From positions 3,720,001-3,784,000 of the forward strand of contig NZ_CP094657.1 of the NCBI RefSeq assembly GCF_023920705.1: DNA of 64,000 nt, in the 5' to 3' direction. The position numbers were made by a program, and so were the translations under genes. The DNA is from Acinetobacter sp. XS-4 (GTDB taxonomy: Bacteria; Pseudomonadota; Gammaproteobacteria; Pseudomonadales; Moraxellaceae). Below the pieces are notes generated by a model. The model worked only from the letters and a program-made list of their open reading frames with translations, did no database searches and had not been told where the DNA came from. Positions 45,802-56,752 of this stretch are shown here, in pieces (positions within the stretch are counted from its first letter, which is position 1; every line of letters begins with the position of its first letter).

Positions 45802-47646
45802 ATGTCATTCCTACTGCAAGCAACAATCTTTCTTGGAGCTTCTCTGATTTTAGTCCCTCTTGGCAAACGCCTAGGGATAGCAACAGTTTTAGGTTATTTA
45901 TTTACAGGAATACTTCTAGGTCCTAGTGTTTTAAATATTGCACATGACCCTGAAGCAATTATGGAACTTGCCGAATTCGGTGTCATTTTATTGATGTTCC
46001 TGATTGGTTTAGAACTAAGGCCACAGCGGTTGTGGGAAATGCGTGACTCTATTTTTGTAATGGGAAGTCTGCAAGTCCTCATTAGCGGTGGCGTACTTAT
46101 GCTAATCATACTATTACTCTTTAAGCAGCAGCTTTCTGTTAGCTTTGTCATTGGTTTTGCCCTTGCGCTGTCTTCTACCGCTTTTGTATTACAACTTCTG
46201 ACTGAAAAGCAGCAACTCAACACGACTTATGGTCAGCAGTCTTTTTCAATTTTGCTCTTTCAAGATATAGCGGCGATTCCCTTACTTGCCATCATTCCAT
46301 TATTGGCAGGAACAGAATCAACCCATCACGGGATCGCTTATTTTGCAGCTATTATTGCAACCTTTACGGGCTTGTTTTTGTTTAGTCGCTATGTGATGCG
46401 TCCATTCTTCCGTTTTGTTGCCAAAAGTGGCGCGACTGAGCTTATTACAGCAGTAGGATTATTTATTATTCTTGCTGTTGTCTTGCTTATGGATACCTTA
46501 GGAATTAGCACTACATTAGGCGCGTTCCTCACAGGTGTATTATTAGCAGATTCAGAATTTCGTCACGAAGTTGAAGCGAGTATTGCACCGTTTAAAGGTC
46601 TACTACTTGGCTTATTCTTTATGACCGTGGGTATGACTACCCAACTGTCCCTACTCATTGAAATGCCTTGGCTTATTATTGGTGGAGCAGTCGGCTTATT
46701 ACTCATCAAAACACTAATATTGACTGCCATTGCACGCTATAAAAAATACAGTTGGAACAATAGTTTGCTTTTGGGTACTTGCTTAGCACAAGGCGGAGAA
46801 TTTGCTTTTGTAATTTTGAGTCTTGCAAAAAGTGAGAAAATTTTAACTCAAGCTCTACTAGAGCCAGTGACCCTTATTGTGACCTTGTCGATGGTACTTA
46901 CCCCAGTGATTTACTGGATTATGGCAACTCAGGTCATTCCTCTGTTTAATAAAGAACGTCCACCTGAGTACGATGAAATTCCTCAGCAAGATAACCCAAT
47001 TATCATTGCCGGTTTTGGTCGATTTGGACAAATTATTGCGCGTATTGCCCGCCTGCAACATTTGGGCTTTACCGCAATCGACAACAATCTTCATCAAGTG
47101 GACTTTGTGCGACGATACGGCGGTAAACTTTATTATGGTGATGTGACCCAACCAGATTTACTGCGTTCTGCAGGTATTGAAAAAGCCAAAGTATTTATTT
47201 TAGCGATTGATGATGTTGAAGATTCAATGAATGTCGCTCGCCATCTCAGATTAAATTATCCAAACTTAAAGCTGTTGGCTCGTGCTCGGGACCGTCACCA
47301 TGTACATCTTTTAAGAGATTTAGGCGTGGAATACATTTGGCGTGAGACGTATTTATCCTCATTAGGTATGGCTTATCGTGCCTTGCGAGAACTCGGTATC
47401 TCTGATGAACAAGCCTATAACAATATCGAAATCTTTCGAGATTATGATGAGAAATTGCTCATACAGCAGCAAAGTATTTATACTGATGAACAGAAGATCT
47501 TTGAAACACATCGTAATGCCTTAGCCGAACTTGAGCATTTGTTTGAAAGTGATGCTCAGCAACAGGCCACATCAAAACACGATGTGAATTTAAAGCGTCA
47601 TTTACAACCAAATCGCATCGACATTACACGAGATCATCTAGAATAA
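45802..47646 (+). CDS. CPA2-family cation:proton antiporter (KefB/RosB-like)
   Basis: 614 residues. Twelve or so membrane helices in the N-terminal 385 residues form a CPA2 exchanger. A cytosolic RCK/TrkA-N domain (FGRFGQIIARIARLQHLGFTAIDNN, from about 400) binds nucleotide. That architecture fits KefB/KefC glutathione-gated K+ efflux or RosB-like antiporters. Substrate not provable. No KefF/KefG partner is adjacent. Confidence 0.88.
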   Translation: MSFLLQATIFLGASLILVPLGKRLGIATVLGYLFTGILLGPSVLNIAHDPEAIMELAEFGVILLMFLIGLELRPQRLWEMRDSIFVMGSLQVLISGGVLMLIILLLFKQQLSVSFVIGFALALSSTAFVLQLLTEKQQLNTTYGQQSFSILLFQDIAAIPLLAIIPLLAGTESTHHGIAYFAAIIATFTGLFLFSRYVMRPFFRFVAKSGATELITAVGLFIILAVVLLMDTLGISTTLGAFLTGVLLADSEFRHEVEASIAPFKGLLLGLFFMTVGMTTQLSLLIEMPWLIIGGAVGLLLIKTLILTAIARYKKYSWNNSLLLGTCLAQGGEFAFVILSLAKSEKILTQALLEPVTLIVTLSMVLTPVIYWIMATQVIPLFNKERPPEYDEIPQQDNPIIIAGFGRFGQIIARIARLQHLGFTAIDNNLHQVDFVRRYGGKLYYGDVTQPDLLRSAGIEKAKVFILAIDDVEDSMNVARHLRLNYPNLKLLARARDRHHVHLLRDLGVEYIWRETYLSSLGMAYRALRELGISDEQAYNNIEIFRDYDEKLLIQQQSIYTDEQKIFETHRNALAELEHLFESDAQQQATSKHDVNLKRHLQPNRIDITRDHLE

Positions 47647-47702
47647 CTTGAGATTTCAAAAAATGGCTATATTAAGGACTTATTCACATTGCCTAAATAA
47701 TT

Positions 47703-47734
47703 GGACAATGGGCATCAATACGCTGCCCCTGTCC
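47703..47734. repeat. imperfect hairpin ahead of hslO
   Basis: GGACA-AT-GGGCA and TGCCC-C-TGTCC arms with a 9-base loop, about 80 bp before the hslO start. Could be a leader element or a REP-like palindrome. Confidence 0.35.
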
Positions 47735-47812
47735 GGCTTGCGGCTTCGCTGCATTTCCTAAGCTTGATTAAAACGAAATAGTTATACTCTGCTTAGGGCC
47801 CTGGAGAATATT

Positions 47813-48688
47813 ATGTCTGATTTACGCCAACGCTTTTATATTGAGAACTTTCCGGTTCGTGGGGAAGTAGTTCATCTAGAAGAGGCACTACAAACTATCT
47901 TAGCTCAACGTGACTATATGCCTGCAGTTAAAATTCTGCTAGGTGAAATGTTGAGTGCGACTGCATTACTTGCAAGTACACTAAAAATCAAAGGCCGTAT
48001 CAGCTTGCAAATCCAGGCTAGCGGCACCTTTAAGTGGGCAATGGCTGAATGTAATCATTTAGGTGAAGTTCGTGCTCTAGCGGATTACGAAACGGATCCA
48101 CGCTTCATTGAAGCAGCAGATAGCAGCACAGTTCTCGGCGCTTTGGTTAATCCAGTTTTATTTATTAATATTGAACCGGAATTTGGCGAGCGTTATCAAG
48201 GGATCGTGCCGCTTGACCAAGTCACCTTAGCAGGTTGCCTGATGCAGTATTACGATTTGTCTGCACAAATTCCAACTCGCATTGTGTTAGCAAGTACGAC
48301 CAAACGCTCTGGTGGTTTACTCATTCAGCTTTTGCCACGCCACAATGAAGAAGAGCAAAAATTAGTCGATGAAGATTTATGGCCACGCTTGACCATGTTG
48401 ACTGAAACATTAAAAGCTGAAGAGCTCACCAATTTAGATGCAAACGAAATCTTATATCGTTTATATAACGAAGAAGAAGTTCGTTTACCAGAAATTGAAG
48501 CACTAAAATTTGGCTGTACATGTTCAAAAGAACGCTGTGCACATGCGCTGATTCAAATTGGTGTAGACGCTGTGCATGAAACGCTAGAGGAACAGAACCC
48601 GATTCGTATGGATTGCCAGTTCTGTAATACTCAATACACCTTTACTGCTGAAGAAGCTTTAGCATTATTTGGTGAACATTTAAGTTAA
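47813..48688 (+). CDS. hslO: redox-regulated chaperone Hsp33 (HslO)
   Basis: 291 residues. The C-terminal zinc switch CTCSKERC and CQFC (CxC-x27-31-CxxC) is intact near residues 238-272. The N-terminal Hsp33 core includes LGALVNPVLFINIEPEFGERYQGIVPL. Activated by oxidation, it holds unfolded proteins under peroxide or bleach stress. Own terminator follows at 48703. Confidence 0.96.
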   Translation: MSDLRQRFYIENFPVRGEVVHLEEALQTILAQRDYMPAVKILLGEMLSATALLASTLKIKGRISLQIQASGTFKWAMAECNHLGEVRALADYETDPRFIEAADSSTVLGALVNPVLFINIEPEFGERYQGIVPLDQVTLAGCLMQYYDLSAQIPTRIVLASTTKRSGGLLIQLLPRHNEEEQKLVDEDLWPRLTMLTETLKAEELTNLDANEILYRLYNEEEVRLPEIEALKFGCTCSKERCAHALIQIGVDAVHETLEEQNPIRMDCQFCNTQYTFTAEEALALFGEHLS

Positions 48689-48702
48689 TCGTGAAAATTT
48701 AT

Positions 48703-48730
48703 AAAAAGGCGGATATACCGCCTTTTTATT
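48703..48730 (+). terminator. terminator of hslO
   Basis: AAAAAGGCGG-atata-CCGCCTTTTT perfect hairpin 15 bp after the stop. Confidence 0.9.
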
Positions 48731-48825
48731 TGTCTGTACTTTTGATGATAATTTTCAATATCTTATTTTAGATAGGATAATATAAGGCTACTTTATAGCC
48801 TAATAAATAAGATGCTCAAAACGCC

Positions 48826-49437
48826 ATGAATTATTTTGATTATTTTCTCTTTATTTTTAGTGTAGTTATCATGATTGCGACCCCAGGTCCTGTCATGATT
48901 TTAGTTGCAAGCGCTGGACTTAAAGGAGGGTATAAAAAAGCCCTTGAAACCATTTTTGGGACAAATTTAGCATCTCTTGTCTTAATTTTTATTTCAGTAC
49001 TCGTTTTAAAAGGAGTACTGAGTGTTAACGATAGTTATCTTAATATCATTCGTATTTTAGGCTGTCTATATATTGGTTATTTAGGTTTCAGCATTCTCAA
49101 AGAAGTCATTCAGGCACCTCACCCAGAAGCAATACAGACAGTTTCAGCACAAAATGGAGGCTTTAAAAAAGGCTTCCTTGTCGGTATTTCAAACCCGAAA
49201 GATATTATTTTTTTCTCGGCTTTCTTTCCGCAATTTGTCTCTATTACACCTCAATTAAATTTAAGTCTAACCATACTGACCCTGACATGGATTGTTTTAG
49301 ACTTCCTTACTTTATCTCTGGTTTATATATTCTTCCGCCGCCTTTCTAACAGTCATTTATATCCAAAAATATTAGGCCTATGCGGTTTATTACTTTTACT
49401 TATTGCCCTTTACGGCTTATATCAAAGTTTCATCTAA
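48826..49437 (+). CDS. LysE/RhtB-family exporter
   Basis: 203 residues with six hydrophobic helices. The family motif TPGPVMILVASAGLKGGYKKAL is near residue 19 and GISNPKDIIFFSAFFPQF near 118. These export amino acids or related compounds by proton exchange at the inner membrane. Substrate unknown. Monocistronic. Confidence 0.9.
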   Translation: MNYFDYFLFIFSVVIMIATPGPVMILVASAGLKGGYKKALETIFGTNLASLVLIFISVLVLKGVLSVNDSYLNIIRILGCLYIGYLGFSILKEVIQAPHPEAIQTVSAQNGGFKKGFLVGISNPKDIIFFSAFFPQFVSITPQLNLSLTILTLTWIVLDFLTLSLVYIFFRRLSNSHLYPKILGLCGLLLLLIALYGLYQSFI

Positions 49438-49584
49438 ATCATGATGAGGTATAGGCCCCATTTACCTATACCTCTTCCTATCAATTTCATTTTTGAATAG
49501 AACAACTCTTATACAATCCAGCTTATTGAAAACTCTAAAAATCGTTTCATAATGAAATAAACCACACCATCGTGATAAAACATT

Positions 49585-50541
49585 ATGGCAAAAAATTATT
49601 ATGAAGAATTAGGGGTTACACGCAAAGCCTCTGCTGATGAAATTAAAAAAGCTTATCGAAAATTAGCTCGTAAATATCATCCTGACATCAGCAAAGAAAA
49701 AGATGCAGAAGAAAAGATGCAGGCAATTAATGTTGCCTATGACACGTTAAGCAATGCCGAAAAAAAAGCTGAATATGACCAGATGTTAGATCACCCTCAA
49801 GGTTTTAATAACTTTGGTCAGGGCGCTGCACAAGGCGGTTTTGATGGAGCACAGTTTTATCGCCAAGGTTTTACAGGTGGTGAGCAAGCAGACTTTAGTA
49901 GTTTTGAAGATTTATTTGGTCGCTTTGGTGCAGGATTTGGTGGTGGTCAGCAGCAATACCAAAGACAACAGCGTAGTTATCGTGGTGAAGACCAGCATGC
50001 CAGCATAGAGGTCGATCTTGATATTGCCTATCAGGGATCAACGCAACAGATTACCCTACAAATTCCGACTGTGAATGCTTATGGCGAGCCTGAAGTTCAA
50101 CGCAAAACCTTACAAGTCAAAATACCAAAAGGTATGAAAGAAGGTCAGCAAATCCGCTTAACAGGACAAGGGCAAAGTGGTATCAATGGCGGTGCCAACG
50201 GCGATCTTTATATTGAAATTCAGTATAAAGACACAGACCGCGTTCATGTTGAAGGCAGTGATGTCTATTTGACTGTAGATGTAGCACCGTGGGAAGCAGC
50301 CTTAGGTCAAGGTATTGAAGTAAAAACCCCGGCTGGACCTTTAAACGTCAATTTGCCTCACAACGCAAAACAAGGACAACAGCTACGCTTAAAAGACAAA
50401 GGGATACCAAATAAAACGCCAGGCCATCTCTACTTAATTTTAAATATTGTATTCCCACCAGCACATTCTGAAAAAGAAAAACAAGCCTATCAGCAACTGG
50501 CTGAAGCCTTCGCTTCATTCGAACCTCGTTCATCTCATTAG
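49585..50541 (+). CDS. cbpA: curved-DNA-binding J-domain co-chaperone CbpA
   Basis: 318 residues. The N-terminal J domain has the HPD motif ([15 protein letters not shown] near residue 35). A G/F-rich linker (about 75-130) follows, and two C-terminal beta domains lack the DnaJ zinc fingers, as in CbpA. It stimulates DnaK and binds curved DNA. The cbpM gene starts 11 bp downstream and supplies its inhibitor, confirming CbpA over a generic DnaJ. Confidence 0.94.
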   Translation: MAKNYYEELGVTRKASADEIKKAYRKLARKYHPDISKEKDAEEKMQAINVAYDTLSNAEKKAEYDQMLDHPQGFNNFGQGAAQGGFDGAQFYRQGFTGGEQADFSSFEDLFGRFGAGFGGGQQQYQRQQRSYRGEDQHASIEVDLDIAYQGSTQQITLQIPTVNAYGEPEVQRKTLQVKIPKGMKEGQQIRLTGQGQSGINGGANGDLYIEIQYKDTDRVHVEGSDVYLTVDVAPWEAALGQGIEVKTPAGPLNVNLPHNAKQGQQLRLKDKGIPNKTPGHLYLILNIVFPPAHSEKEKQAYQQLAEAFASFEPRSSH

Positions 50542-50552
50542 GGAGCAAGATC

Positions 50553-50882
50553 ATGACAACCATTCATTATCGAGAAATTGTATATGACGGCCATACCTTT
50601 AGTGCGGAGGTCGTTGATGAACAATCTACATTTGATCTACAACAATTTGCTCAAGCTTGTGGTCAAAGCCCTGACTGGATTATTCAGTTAATTGAATATG
50701 ACATTTTATCAGTCGACAATACACCTGAAGCACATCAATTTATGGGTGAAGATGTTGCCCGTGCTCGTAAAGCTTATCGTCTGCAACGTGACTTTGACGC
50801 AAGTTTGGCAGCAGTTGCGGTGATGTTAGATTTGATTGATGAAGTACAACAACTTAGAAAACAGTTGAAGCATTTTCATTAG
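50553..50882 (+). CDS. cbpM: CbpA modulator CbpM
   Basis: 109 residues. A MerR-like helix-turn-helix region (FAQACGQSPDWIIQLIEYDIL) and the C-terminal helices RLQRDFDASLAAVAVMLDLIDEVQQLRKQL are typical of CbpM. It binds the CbpA J domain and blocks both DNA binding and co-chaperone activity. Same operon as cbpA. Confidence 0.93.
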   Translation: MTTIHYREIVYDGHTFSAEVVDEQSTFDLQQFAQACGQSPDWIIQLIEYDILSVDNTPEAHQFMGEDVARARKAYRLQRDFDASLAAVAVMLDLIDEVQQLRKQLKHFH

Positions 50883-50941
50883 ATTAGATAGTCACGACGG
50901 AGTCCTACTGGCACTCATTGTCTATTCCATCAGCTAATTAC

Positions 50942-51066
50942 GTTACTTTTGTTTTGGCAAAAGTAACCAAAACCATTGTCATCCACAAAACCTGTTCACT
51001 ATCCTCATTTAAATCATTATTTTGCAAAAACAATAATTTCTAAATTATGGGCAGGTTGTGGATGAC
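50942..51066 (+). repeat. structured dispersed repeat, copy B
   Basis: Perfect hairpin GTTACTTTTG-N6-CAAAAGTAAC (50942-50967); outer stem GTCATCCACA-aa-ACCTG with CAGGT-TGTGGATGAC (50978-50994 and 51052-51066); inner hairpin round the shared TTGCAAAAACAA core (51016-51037). It aligns with copy A at 26754 and sits between convergent cbpM and corA. Confidence 0.8.
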
Positions 51067-51107
51067 GCTTAGCTCGAGAAAATTTTGGAAAAAAATTCAA
51101 TAAAAAA

Positions 51108-52319
51108 TTATTTTAACCGAGTAATTTTCTCTAATTCCTTCACAGTCTGTTTAATCGGTTCATATTCCAAAAACCAAAATAAATTCATCCGATCTTGACG
51201 ATGCTGCTGAGCTAACAAATCAATGACACTTTTTTCACCACGTCCAACCAAATGCTGTCGATAAAAATAGTACAACAGAAAAATCGTACTAATGAGCATA
51301 GCACCCAGCATAATCCAGAAACCAACGGGTGATTTAAGACCAGGAATAAACTCAAAATTCATTCCATAAATGCCCGTTAAAAGGGTAAGCGGTGCAAAGA
51401 CTGCCGTGATAATTGCGAGAATCCGCATGTTTTCATTGGTTTGGTTCGCAATAGCAGAAAAATGTAAATCAATAGCCGACTGAATTGCGCTGCGTAACCG
51501 CAAAGTATGTTTCTGAATACGTTCAACATGACTCATTAAATCATTTAAACGAACCAGTAAAATATCTTGAGAATTACGGATGTGACCACCAACGACATGA
51601 TGGTAATTTTCTACAATTTCATCCCGAAATTCTTGAAGGGTTTCGATTTGTTCTTCGCATAAATTTTCGACCTGTTGAAAGGCCATATTTTCATGGAATA
51701 GTTGGTGCCACTGTTTAAAACGGCGATTACCCTGTAACAATTGCTGTTGCCAATGCTCGACTCTTCTCGTCAATGGCGAGCGGATATCAAGGTAACCATC
51801 AACCATACTATTTAACAGACGTAATGATAAATCGACGGGAGAATTCGGTAATTTACGGGTTTTGTTTTGTTCTTCTAACGTTTTACATAAAATATTTTCG
51901 AGACGTTGAATATAGTTTTCAATCGACTTATTCCCCTGCTCGCGCACACTAATCAGCACATCAGGCGTCAAAATAAAACTAATGGGTGTCGTCGCTAAAC
52001 CAAAAACACTATCTTGTGATTCTGCATGTTTAATTTCATCGTCAGGTGTGACCAATTTCTTAAAAATTAATAAGTCATATTCTTCAAGCGTATCAAATGC
52101 ACAGGGATGTTCAATATTGGCAATATCCCGCATATGAAACTCATTAATAACCACACCTGAAAGCTTTTGAATCTCTTGTTGCCATTCTTCGTTATGGTTA
52201 ACCACATCCGTTCTGACACTATCAATCCAGAAAAACTCCAGAACATGTTCACTATGCTGTTCGCGGCTTAAAAAAACATAGCCGTCGCTTTGATGGCGAT
52301 AAAAGTAATAAACCTGCAT
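51108..52319 (-). CDS. corA: CorA-family magnesium/cobalt (or zinc) transporter
   Basis: 403 residues. The C-terminal two membrane helices carry the selectivity motif YGMNFEF (GMN near residue 314). The large N-terminal cytoplasmic domain is rich in helices. It forms a pentameric Mg2+ channel. The sequence is closer to the ZntB/CorA long branch than to short CorA, so Zn efflux is an alternative. Confidence 0.88.
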   Translation of the reverse strand: MQVYYFYRHQSDGYVFLSREQHSEHVLEFFWIDSVRTDVVNHNEEWQQEIQKLSGVVINEFHMRDIANIEHPCAFDTLEEYDLLIFKKLVTPDDEIKHAESQDSVFGLATTPISFILTPDVLISVREQGNKSIENYIQRLENILCKTLEEQNKTRKLPNSPVDLSLRLLNSMVDGYLDIRSPLTRRVEHWQQQLLQGNRRFKQWHQLFHENMAFQQVENLCEEQIETLQEFRDEIVENYHHVVGGHIRNSQDILLVRLNDLMSHVERIQKHTLRLRSAIQSAIDLHFSAIANQTNENMRILAIITAVFAPLTLLTGIYGMNFEFIPGLKSPVGFWIMLGAMLISTIFLLYYFYRQHLVGRGEKSVIDLLAQQHRQDRMNLFWFLEYEPIKQTVKELEKITRLK

Positions 52320-52360
52320 ACCACAACGATCTGTTTTTGTATTACTTGCATCATGCCATA

Positions 52361-52388
52361 AAAAAAGTCCGCATCAAGCGGACTTTTT
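52361..52388 (-). terminator. terminator of pnp
   Basis: AAAAAAGTCCGC-atcaa-GCGGACTTTTT stem just after the pnp stop on the minus strand, with a T run. Confidence 0.85.
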
Positions 52389-52404
52389 CATGTCACTAGA
52401 ACAA

Positions 52405-54498
52405 TTATGCTTGTTCAATGTCTTTCATAGTCAATTTAATACGACCACGATTATCAACATCAGCAACTTGTACTTTAACTTCCTGACCTTCTTTAAGAAC
52501 ATCAGTTACGTTCGCAATACGTTCATTTGAAATTTGCGAAATGTGAAGAAGACCATCCGTACCCGGCATGATATTTACAAACGCACCGAATTCTACAATA
52601 CGGATTACTTTACCGTCATAGATCTTACCTGGTTCAACTTCAGCAGTAAGTGCTTGAATTTTTGCAATTGCAGCACGAGCAGCAGCTTTAGTTTCACCAA
52701 ATACGCGAACTGTACCATTGTCTTCGATATCAATCGCAGCCTTGGTTTCTTCTGTAATGGCACGAATCGTTGCGCCACCTTTACCAATAACATCACGGAT
52801 TTTGTCTGGATTGATGTTAATCACTTCAAATGTCGGTGCATGAGCACTGATTTCCGAACGAGCACGTGAAATTACTTTATTCATTTCATTAAGGATGTGC
52901 ATACGACCAGCAAATGCTTGGTTTAATGCAACTTCCATAATTTCTTCAGTAATACCTTCAATCTTGATGTCCATTTGAAGTGCAGTAATACCGTTTTCAG
53001 AACCTGCTACTTTAAAGTCCATGTCACCTAAGTGATCTTCATCACCTAAGATGTCAGAAAGTACTGCAAAACGCTCACCTTCTTTCACTAAGCCCATTGC
53101 GATACCAGCAACTGGTGCTTTAAGTGGAACACCCGCATCCATAAGTGATAATGACGCACCACATACAGAAGCCATTGAAGATGAACCGTTAGATTCAGTA
53201 ATGTCAGATACAATACGAATCACATACGGGAAGCGGTCAGCAGCAGGAAGAACTGCTTGAACACCACGACGCGCCAAACGACCATGACCAATTTCACGAC
53301 GTTTAGGACCAGATTCACGACCAGTTTCACCTACAGAGTATGCAGGGAAGTTGTAGTGCAACATGAAGTTGTCAGTTTTAGTACCTGACAATGTATCAAC
53401 CATTAATGCATCACGAGTATTACCCAAAGTTGTTGTTACCAACGCTTGAGTTTCACCACGTGTAAATAATGCAGAACCGTGAGCGCGGTCTAATACACCA
53501 ACTTGAACGTCGATACCACGAACAGTTTTAGTATCACGGCCATCAATACGTGGTTTACCTGACAAGATGTTGTCACGTACTGTACGGTATTTAAGGTCTT
53601 CAAATAATTCGTTTACTTCGTCAGCAATACCAGTTTCGTCATTTTCAGGAACGAACTTAGCTACAGCTTCTGCATAAAGTGCATCAAGTGCTGCATAACG
53701 ATCTTGTTTAACCGCAATCGTATATGCTTCAGAAATTTTAGCTTCGAAAGCTGCTTTTAATTGCTCAAGAAGAGCTTCATTTTTGCTTGGAGCAACCCAA
53801 GTTGATTCAACTGCACCGGCAGCAGCAGCAAATTCTTTAATTGCTTGAACAGCAATTTGCATTTCGTCATGACCGAAAAGTACAGCACCTAACATTTGGT
53901 CTTCTGAAAGCTCTTTAGCTTCAGATTCAACCATCAGTACCGCAGATTCAGTACCCGCAACCACAAGATCAAGATCACTTTCTTTCAACTGTTCAAAGTT
54001 CGGGTTAAGAACATATTCACCGTTGATTAAACCAACACGTGCGCCACCAATTGGACCACGGAAAGGAGTACCAGCAATAGACAATGCTGCTGATGTACCA
54101 AGCATTGCTGCAATATCAGCATCCATAGTTTTGTCAGAAGAAACAACCGTTGCTGTTACTTGGATTTCGTTGAAGTAACCTTCTGGGAACAATGGACGAA
54201 TTGGACGGTCAATAAGACGTGAAATTAAAGTTTCAGCTTCAGAAGCACGGCCTTCACGCTTACCGTAACCACCAGGGATACGACCCGCAGCATATTGTTT
54301 TTCTTGATAGTTAACTGTTAACGGGAAGAAGTCTTGACCCGCTTTTGCTTTAGGTTGAGCAACAACTGCAACTAAAACAGTTACGCCGCCCATTGTAACT
54401 AAAACTGTATTTGCTTGACGTGCAACGCGACCCGTTTCTAAAACGACTTGATGTTGACCGAATTGGAATTCTTTACGAACGATATTAAACATTGACAT
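52405..54498 (-). CDS. pnp: polyribonucleotide nucleotidyltransferase (PNPase)
   Basis: 697 residues. Two RNase PH domains with an alpha-helical linker, then KH ([26 protein letters not shown], near 560) and S1 ([33 protein letters not shown], near 620-690). It is a 3'-5' phosphorolytic exonuclease of the RNA degradosome. Downstream of rpsO with a 250-bp leader that carries hairpins, the conserved rpsO-pnp arrangement. Confidence 0.97.
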   Translation of the reverse strand: MSMFNIVRKEFQFGQHQVVLETGRVARQANTVLVTMGGVTVLVAVVAQPKAKAGQDFFPLTVNYQEKQYAAGRIPGGYGKREGRASEAETLISRLIDRPIRPLFPEGYFNEIQVTATVVSSDKTMDADIAAMLGTSAALSIAGTPFRGPIGGARVGLINGEYVLNPNFEQLKESDLDLVVAGTESAVLMVESEAKELSEDQMLGAVLFGHDEMQIAVQAIKEFAAAAGAVESTWVAPSKNEALLEQLKAAFEAKISEAYTIAVKQDRYAALDALYAEAVAKFVPENDETGIADEVNELFEDLKYRTVRDNILSGKPRIDGRDTKTVRGIDVQVGVLDRAHGSALFTRGETQALVTTTLGNTRDALMVDTLSGTKTDNFMLHYNFPAYSVGETGRESGPKRREIGHGRLARRGVQAVLPAADRFPYVIRIVSDITESNGSSSMASVCGASLSLMDAGVPLKAPVAGIAMGLVKEGERFAVLSDILGDEDHLGDMDFKVAGSENGITALQMDIKIEGITEEIMEVALNQAFAGRMHILNEMNKVISRARSEISAHAPTFEVININPDKIRDVIGKGGATIRAITEETKAAIDIEDNGTVRVFGETKAAARAAIAKIQALTAEVEPGKIYDGKVIRIVEFGAFVNIMPGTDGLLHISQISNERIANVTDVLKEGQEVKVQVADVDNRGRIKLTMKDIEQA

Positions 54499-54632
54499 GT
54501 ATTGTATTTTCCTAATTTTATTCTAGTGAGACCCCTAAGGTTTGGCATTCAGACTACAACTATTGGTAGATAAATGACAAAGCTTAGAAGCCATCACACT
54601 AGGCCAAAAATTTTAAATAATATTAAACGCAA

Positions 54633-54658
54633 AGAAGGAGCGCACAAGCGCCCCTTCT
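54633..54658 (-). promoter_or_regulatory. leader hairpin between rpsO and pnp
   Basis: AGAAGGAGCGC-acaa-GCGCCCCTTCT: an 11-bp stem with one A-C mismatch. In the same position in E. coli, RNase III cuts the pnp leader and PNPase autoregulates. A partial T run also allows rpsO termination. Confidence 0.5.
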
Positions 54659-54750
54659 AAACATCACTTAACCTAAAATTAAGTGAAACTCTCTTTTCAG
54701 CGATAAAGCATTGCGACATGCGAAATAGCGAAAACAAAGTGAAAATCGAA

Positions 54751-55020
54751 TTAACGACGTAAACCTAAAGCACCGATCAAAGCAGTGTAACGACCGTGGT
54801 CTTTACCATTTAAGTAGTCGAGCAATTTACGACGTTGGTTAACCATACGGATCAAACCACGACGGCTGTGATGGTCGTGTTTGTGAGCTTTAAAGTGACC
54901 TTGTAAATCATTGATTTGAGCAGTCAATAAAGCTACTTGTACTTCTGGTGAACCAGTGTCATTTTCAGCGCGAGCAAATTTAGCAATGATCTCTGCGCGG
55001 TCTGCATTAGTTAAAGCCAT
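54751..55020 (-). CDS. rpsO: 30S ribosomal protein S15
   Basis: 89 residues, the exact family length. [56 protein letters not shown] is the classical S15 core. It binds the central domain of 16S rRNA. First gene of the rpsO-pnp unit. Confidence 0.98.
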   Translation of the reverse strand: MALTNADRAEIIAKFARAENDTGSPEVQVALLTAQINDLQGHFKAHKHDHHSRRGLIRMVNQRRKLLDYLNGKDHGRYTALIGALGLRR

Positions 55021-55230
55021 TCGATTTCTCCGAGATGCTTAAAAAAGTTAACGATATTAATCAGTTGAGGCAACTGACTGCCGTGCATCACTACAGCAAG
55101 TTGTCTATTTTAAGGTATCTATAGGTGGATTGCAAAATTGTTTTCAGTAACTTGTCATTTTAGACACTGACACGAGCAAGTTAACCCTGCACACTACCTT
55201 TGAATAAAAAGAAAGAAGCGCGAGGGACGT

Positions 55231-56529
55231 GTGAAAATTTTTTCAACCAACACTTGTCCAGTACCGGACAATATTGAGCAAGTTATTCGTCATCAAGATG
55301 AAGTTGCTGCTGAACAGGGTGGAATGACTGAACATCAGATTCACAAAATCTGGAACAGTATAGAAGCACTATATAAAACTGGAAATTATCCACTGATTAC
55401 CTTCTGCTTACGTAGACAAGGTAAAATTTTGCTAAACAGAAGCATTGGATATGCTCAAGGGAACTCTCCGGCAGGACTACAAGAGAATGCCTTAATTGCG
55501 ACCCCAGATACGCCCGTTTGTTTGTTTTCAGCATCGAAGATGATTACTGCTATGTTAATTCATCTATTAGATGAAAAAGGCGAAATAAATTTGCTTGATC
55601 CTGTGAGCTACTATATTCCCGAATATGGTGTTAACGGCAAGCGCCGTGCGACTATCTTTCATTTATTAGCACATCGTGGCGGTATTCCCTATATTGATGG
55701 CGATGTCACACCCGAACTATTATTTGATAAAGATGAAATTTTAAAACGTTTATATGCTGCCAAACCTGTATCTCCTGCTGGTAACCATCTTGCCTATCAT
55801 GCTGTGACGGCGGGTTATATTTTAGGAGAAGTAATTGAACGTGTGACGGGACAAGATTTACGTGAATTTGTACATCAAACTATCGAAAAACCGATGGGAA
55901 TGCCTTATTTCAATTATGGTTTAAAGCCAGAGTACCGCTCAGAGGTTGCCTTAAATTGTGCAACGGGTCTACACCCTCGCCTTGGCACCGATCACTACCT
56001 CAACCATGTATTAGGTGGAGGGTTGCAACTTGCAGTTGATGTGACTAACGACAACCGCTTTATGGACACAATTTGCCCTGCTGGCAATATCTATACCAGT
56101 GCAGAACAAGCTGGACGTTTCTTTGAAATGCTTTTAAGTGGGGGAAGCTATGGCGGTCAGCAAATCTTCAGTGAGAAAACGATTTTTAGAGCAACTCTAC
56201 CAACCACAGGCGTTAACATTGATCGTACTTTATTAATTCCAATGCGCTATGCATTAGGTCCAATGTTAGGCAGCAATCCAGTTGGTTTATTTGGCCCAAT
56301 GACGGGGCAAGCTTTTGGCCATTTAGGGTTCTCCAATATTTTATGTTGGGCCGACCCTGAAAGAGATATTAGCGTTTCACTATTAACAACAGGAAAATCT
56401 GTCGTGGGAACACACCTTCCTGCTTTAGCCAACGTGCTTTATCAAATTTCAACTCAATGTCCACGTATTCCTAGAGATCAACGCCGATCTTTGTTTGGTA
56501 GCGACTCTCATGAAACTGACTTAGTGTAA
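55231..56529 (+). CDS. serine hydrolase of the beta-lactamase/esterase fold
   Basis: 432 residues, GTG start at 55231 (VKIFSTNTCP) with AGCGCGAGGG a few bases upstream. The class C-like SxxK motif is Ser100-Ala-Ser-Lys103 (FSASKMITAM), with Tyr in LAYHAVTAGY (near 190) as the second catalytic element and a HLG-type motif (FGHLGFSN near 366). No signal peptide, so probably cytoplasmic; esterase or lipase activity is more likely than beta-lactamase. Divergent from rpsO. Terminator follows. Confidence 0.85.
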   Translation: MKIFSTNTCPVPDNIEQVIRHQDEVAAEQGGMTEHQIHKIWNSIEALYKTGNYPLITFCLRRQGKILLNRSIGYAQGNSPAGLQENALIATPDTPVCLFSASKMITAMLIHLLDEKGEINLLDPVSYYIPEYGVNGKRRATIFHLLAHRGGIPYIDGDVTPELLFDKDEILKRLYAAKPVSPAGNHLAYHAVTAGYILGEVIERVTGQDLREFVHQTIEKPMGMPYFNYGLKPEYRSEVALNCATGLHPRLGTDHYLNHVLGGGLQLAVDVTNDNRFMDTICPAGNIYTSAEQAGRFFEMLLSGGSYGGQQIFSEKTIFRATLPTTGVNIDRTLLIPMRYALGPMLGSNPVGLFGPMTGQAFGHLGFSNILCWADPERDISVSLLTTGKSVVGTHLPALANVLYQISTQCPRIPRDQRRSLFGSDSHETDLV

Positions 56530-56535
56530 ACAAAT

Positions 56536-56567
56536 AAAAAACCCAAGCATTTCTGCTTGGGTTTTTT
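56536..56567 (+). terminator. terminator of the serine hydrolase gene
   Basis: AAAAAACCCAAGCA-ttc-TGCTTGGGTTTTTT perfect hairpin seven bases after the stop. Confidence 0.9.
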
Positions 56568-56752
56568 GCGCTGTAGTTTTTGTTTATCGTGTTATTTCTG
56601 TTTTTATTATCGTTAGTGAGATGCTAGTCACATCTTTCTTGTTGTTTTAACTCACTTCCAGTGTCTTTGTTTCTATTTCCTTATGTGATGTATTGTGACA
56701 CATCCAATTATGAAGAAAAGTAGTATTTTTCTTATCATCATGTAAGCAAAAA

